Positions 21,010 through 25,079 of a DNA stretch of 25,079 bases are shown in pieces (position 1 is the stretch's first letter; each line of letters begins with the position of its first letter). Source of the DNA: Saccoglossus kowalevskii (taxonomy: Eukaryota > Hemichordata > Enteropneusta > Harrimaniidae); contig NW_003116450.1 of the NCBI RefSeq assembly GCF_000003605.2, forward strand, positions 20,124 to 45,202, read 5' to 3'. The notes under the pieces were generated by a model. The model searched no databases. It was given only the letters and a program-made list of their open reading frames with translations, and was not told where the DNA came from. Made by a program: the position numbers and the translations under genes.

Positions 21010-22739
21010 TATCATAGACTAATTTAAATTGTTGAATAAAATATCAGACTGTTTTGAAACGTGCAAAGGCAGTCATCCAGGTAAAGCTTAAAGGCAAATA
21101 ACCTTGATGACTTGCCATGAATTCAAAGGCCTGAGGTTTCAGTTTATTTATGGTGTATTGCTGATTTTCTGGAAAATAGGCGGGGGGGGGGGGGTGATCT
21201 TAATTTATTAAAAAATTACATTTTCGTATACTTTGTGAGTGTTAATCAATAGATTTTCCGTTCACTGTGAGGTATTGCCGGGAAAAAGTGAACCGAGCAT
21301 CTGCCACACAAATCGAACAATTTAATCTTGATCTTAAACTTGAGTTTCTTTTTTGTAACTCAATGTTGAAATGCCAATCTTGAGCGAAATATTGAGATAT
21401 TTTTACTTCATCATAAAAATTGATCATCAAATGTGTTCAGCGCATTATTACTCCTAAAATACTTTCACGTTTGTTGAAGAAACCCACGCAGTGTTTTGAT
21501 GTCATTATGACTATTGTCTGTCATGTTTTTACATTCAATTTCACACATAATGCAGGATCTTGCAGTGAACAGGGCATGGTCAATTAGTGTGTGTTGGGTG
21601 ATATGTACTTGAGCTACGTGTATCCATTTCACATTTATAAATATTGACAAGTGCAGCACTTCATTAAAGCGTTATATTGAAAAGATTTCATCAAGCCCTG
21701 GATACAGGATTACCACCTAGACAACCTCACTAATTTGACCTCGTATGTTATTTTCAGCACATTAATTTTGTTTTGTTTTTCCGTATTTTTTTTAATTTGT
21801 AGAATTCTGAGCGTATTTTATCTATGTGATACCAAATTAACCTTTTCACCACCAGACTTTCTTGCCCAAATTTTCGGTACTTTTTTCTTATATTCTTCAA
21901 TATTTTGGGAAATGACCCTAATTTTGGAGCCAACATACAAAATTTGAGTCAATTTTCAGTTTTCACTCAAAAAATTTAACTATTTTTGTCAATCTTCTGA
22001 AGGAATGTGCAGACTAAAAACAGGACTATTTTGTGAATTTGTGATGAAAAAAAGAAACTGATGGTGAAAAAGTTAATAAAAACACTTGGTGGTATGTGAA
22101 TTTTATGTGAAAATAAAATTTAGGTTGACTAAAAACAAATTTCCATCTGCCTTGGGGCTATTTACTAAGTACATATCATTATACATCCTACCATTTCACT
22201 CAATGCATGTATCACAAAGGTCTTTGGATTAAAAAAATATGAACAAAATTACAAAAAATGCTGCTCATGCCACTTTTAGGAATTATAATTATATTGAGTT
22301 CACAAATATGGAGTGCTATTTTTCCACTAATGTTGGGCTGGGATACAGAGCAAATTCACCTTTGAGTATATTCTGCTTTCAATCATGCAGACCCCGGAGA
22401 AACACTTGCCCTAGGGTGTGTATTATGTATTCTGCAATTAATGAAGGAAATACATAGAGATCTGTTTTAAAAATCACATTTTTTATTTTATAGTGGAATT
22501 CTTGATGATTTTTAGAAAGATAGTAGTGTAGTATATGTGGCATTTGTATCTTAGATAATATTATAGTGATACATGTTTGTGTGTTTTTCTCAATGAGTTG
22601 AGTCATACATGTAAGAGGTATAATGCATTGGATGACAACGTTTGATGAATGATGTTATTCACTCTGAATCATCCTGATTACTACACGACAATGGTGACAT
22701 TTTGAATGGATGACTACTCTATATTGTTTGGCATATCAT
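21010..22739. other. Intronic stretch without a gene; G13 run
   Basis: About 1.7 kb of AT-rich DNA. It holds an uninterrupted run of 13 G at 21182-21194 and several A/T runs. Short frames on both strands overlap one another and have no domain. Nothing else is supportable. Confidence 0.5.
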
Positions 22740-23330
22740 CACCATGAATCTAGCTGTTTCTGACAGTGTTAATTGCTTCTCTGCCTGGAAGCAGTTGTTT
22801 CTGTGAGTTATGACTGAGTGTCTCTCTTTGTTTGTTCTGCTGTGTAAGTGTGAACACTGGGATAAGGATGAAGTCATGGCAGCACAGTTGATCACTAATC
22901 TGTGCCATACATGTACTGTGTATCCCTTGGGTCCATGGTTCTGCTTGTTAGGCCTAGGTTGAGTGATGACCAGTCAATAAAGGTGTCAAAACTGAACAGG
23001 AATTGTAAGGACATCATTTGTTTGTTTTAAGCTCTCAATTACTAACAAGCTATAGCCTGAACTAATCATAAAGGCAGCTGTATCACTGTGACCTGGACAC
23101 AAGCACCGCCTAGGGAAATGAAGCAATCTGTAACATTTGAGGTACAAGACATGGCTTCATTACTTTGAAGAAAACCACAGGGACGTACTCTTTATCACAG
23201 CACTTCATCTACGTTCTCAATTTTACCCATTACCCTGCGAATGCAAAGAATTCTGATGTTGTGTATCATCCTGATCCGGTTCTATAATGAAACCTGATCA
23301 TAAGTAACAACAACGACCATCAACTGTGGA
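22740..23330. promoter_or_regulatory. High-complexity intronic block, candidate conserved element
   Basis: About 590 bp with notably balanced composition and no simple repeats. It contains motif-like phrases such as GTGATGACCAGTCAATAAAG (22961-22980), TCAATTACTAAC and TGTGACCTGG. One short open stretch around 22806-22965 (about 50 codons, cysteine-rich) has no matching splice sites, so coding is not supported. Confidence 0.25.
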
Positions 23331-24375
23331 AGTTGTATAAAACCCAGTACCTTGTATGTTTTAGTGTCTTCCGTAAATTATTCCAGCCAGACAGCTTTAA
23401 TGACAGCTCTATGAATTTCTTAAACATGATAAAGAGGTATCTATTTTAATAATTTTAATAGTAAGCTGTATTTAACTGCAGGCAATGATTGCTTTTATCA
23501 TTAAAAAAAATATGTATTATGTTTATGGCATATGGAGATGTCTAGATATACATGATTGGAGGGTTGAATGCACTACATGTACATGACTGTTTGTCATTGT
23601 ATGGAGGGTTTGTCCTCAGCTGATTTTTGATACCCTGATATACAAAACTAATTGGTATAGTCATTATCACTGATTCTTTCCTTTAATTTCTGATTTTAAA
23701 ATTTGAAAGTTAATTACTTGAATTAAATAATAATAACAAAAATCAAGGTGTGGCATTCGTTTTGAATTTCCATGAATTTGTATTACCTAGCAACAGAAAG
23801 AAAGACTTGTACATTGGCATGGCGTGGGTCAATAATAGGGCAAGTGGTAATAATTTTAAAAAAATTGTGCCAATTGAAAGTTAAATGATTGGGGTCTATT
23901 GACACTATTATCATCTGTACAAAGGTTCTATATGTCTTCAATTATTGCCAGGTTTCATTTTTTTGGGAAATGTCAGCAGCAGGGAGATGCTATCAATGGA
24001 GCTGACTCAGTCTAAAGTAGTTTGTGTGTTACTCATTGTATTACACTTTGATCTTTGACTGCTTAGTCACTATGCTTAAACAGATTCTGTTACATGCTTG
24101 TTGGGCATGGCTTGGATTTCATACAGTTGGAAGCTGTTGGTATGTGTTTATGCATGTCATATTACATGTCTGGTTGTAGGAGCATTGGCCCATGATCGTG
24201 CCCCCGACAATGCACGAAAATATTCATGTCATTTTGTTTTTTTATTTACAAGTCACAGTGCGGCCGAGAGACTGGCATCTAAATAGTATGTTTCTCTTCA
24301 TATTAAAATTAACAAAAATAATTATTTGACTTGTATCTGGCGAGCAAATACTACTGGGAACTGAAAAATATTATA
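23331..24375. other. Intronic stretch without a gene
   Basis: About 1 kb of AT-rich DNA with no repeat or defensible exon. A 62-codon frame near 24098-24286 has no domain and no supporting splice signals. Confidence 0.45.
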
Positions 24376-24534
24376 CCGTATTTACTCTATTAGTTGCGCA
24401 CACACTCACATAAATAACTGAGGTATGTCTCTGGTCAAAATAAGTAATCTTCAAAATCAAGCATAATAAAATAATTAAGTGCAATATTTAGCTTGTATGG
24501 CCTCTATTGAAAAGATGCTTCTAATAAAGTTATC
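24376..24534. mobile_element. MITE copy 2, inverted relative to copy 1, right end decayed
   Basis: The left end after TA (24374-24375) reads CCGTATTTACTCTATTAG, matching the reverse-complemented right end of copy 1. Interior blocks CATAAATAACTGAGG and GGTCAAAATAAGT follow in the same order as in reversed copy 1. The right side ends ATGCTTCTAATAAAG, but the last bases that should restore the terminal repeat are mutated, so the right boundary is approximate. It has diverged from copy 1 by both substitution and length change. Confidence 0.65.
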
Positions 24535-24860
24535 TATTTTTTCAAGTGACTGTCACATATGTCTGTCTTTTACGTTTGAATCATGCACACATTTATGTTT
24601 AGACTGCTTGTTGACACACAAATTTGTCATAATCTCTCGTATTTGTTCAGTGATTGTCTCCCGTCCGTCCATATTCACTGACGCCATTTGTTGATCAAAC
24701 GTGCAAGAAAACGCAATTTTGAAACAATTCTGGAGTTACTATCGATATTTATTATATATTTGGTCTTACAATCATACTAAATAATGGAACGTTTTTTTTA
24801 AATATAAATTTATGGTCGGTCACAAGGACTGATGGTTTTTCACAGCTCTAGGCCCTTTAC
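24535..24860. other. AT-rich stretch without a gene
   Basis: No gene is seen. CCCGTCCGTCC and GACGCCATTT near 24660-24690 are mildly CpG-bearing and may belong with the CpG cluster just downstream. Confidence 0.4.
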
Positions 24861-24867
24861 ACCCACT

Positions 24868-24930
24868 GTCGGCGTGAGGCCGACGGACCGACGTTAATTT
24901 TGAACACTGCACACGATATTCGTTGTATCG
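24868..24930. promoter_or_regulatory. Small CpG cluster with a GC-rich hairpin
   Basis: Nine CpG dinucleotides fall within about 61 bp, far denser than the surrounding DNA. At its left end GTCGGC (24868-24873) pairs with GCCGAC (24879-24884) across a 5-nt loop. It could be a fragment of a CpG-type promoter (alternative start) or the end of a repeat; the sequence does not decide. Confidence 0.4.
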
Positions 24931-25079
24931 ATATAAAAATGATATGATATAAATGAATGATATAAAGTTTCAAATTCCTAACCGTTACTGTCTATATCAA
25001 TAGACCTCCATTGTATGGCCGAAATGATGATGCAATATCTCGTCTTACAACTAATACCTTGCTTGACACAATGTACAAT

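Noticed and set aside
22806-22965. Open stretch of about 50 codons reading CKCEHW...NLCHTC, suggestive of a zinc-binding fragment
   Set aside because: Cysteine/histidine spacing fits no zinc-finger class I know, and no acceptor or donor brackets it.
1-25079. tRNA, rRNA or CRISPR features
   Set aside because: I looked for tRNA B-box-like GGTTCGANTCC and for spaced short repeats; none fit. The tandem array at 1-800 has no unique spacers.

Overview
This window looks like nuclear DNA from an invertebrate animal. The sequence is AT-rich. It has no bacterial-style operons, one convincing coding exon with canonical GT/AG splice sites, a promoter-like CpG-bearing stretch, many microsatellites, and short TA-flanked inverted-repeat elements. 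The tandem repeat at the left edge resembles the 'pearl'/non-autonomous Helitron-like elements known from bivalve molluscs and other marine invertebrates. A mollusc or a non-vertebrate deuterostome is my best guess, but the phylum cannot be fixed from this sequence.

Layout. Positions 1-886 hold about five copies of a 157-bp tandem monomer. These run into a GAC/GCC-rich tract and an 11-bp hairpin, which I read as one end of a mobile element whose other end lies outside the window. Positions 1173-1386 are a 214-bp TA-flanked inverted-repeat element (MITE). Positions 1389-3340 show no gene. Positions 3340-3700 look like a promoter, with GCCATTTT (YY1-type), octamer and E2F-type sites, followed by a candidate non-coding first exon ending at a CAAG|GTAAAT donor. 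Positions 4227-4642 are the first coding exon of a gene on the + strand. It encodes 132 residues of a hydrophilic, lysine-rich, probably nuclear protein and ends in phase 0 at a perfect GTGAGT donor.

The remaining 20.4 kb (4643-25079) is most simply the start of one very long intron of that gene. I found no convincing further exon on either strand, only two weak microexon candidates. The intron carries a GT repeat, an ATTCT-type pentanucleotide array with 16 pure units, G-quadruplex-prone and Z-DNA-prone tracts, a pair of related MITEs in opposite orientation, several nuclear-receptor-like sites, and a small CpG cluster near the right edge. Almost all open reading frames of 60-110 codons here are chance frames in AT-rich DNA.

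The only functional unit is therefore promoter, untranslated exon, 528-bp intron, first coding exon, long regulatory intron. This layout is common for developmental or chromatin regulators. The protein is not firmly identified; a weak parallel to the N-terminus of NSD-family histone methyltransferases is noted as a hypothesis.
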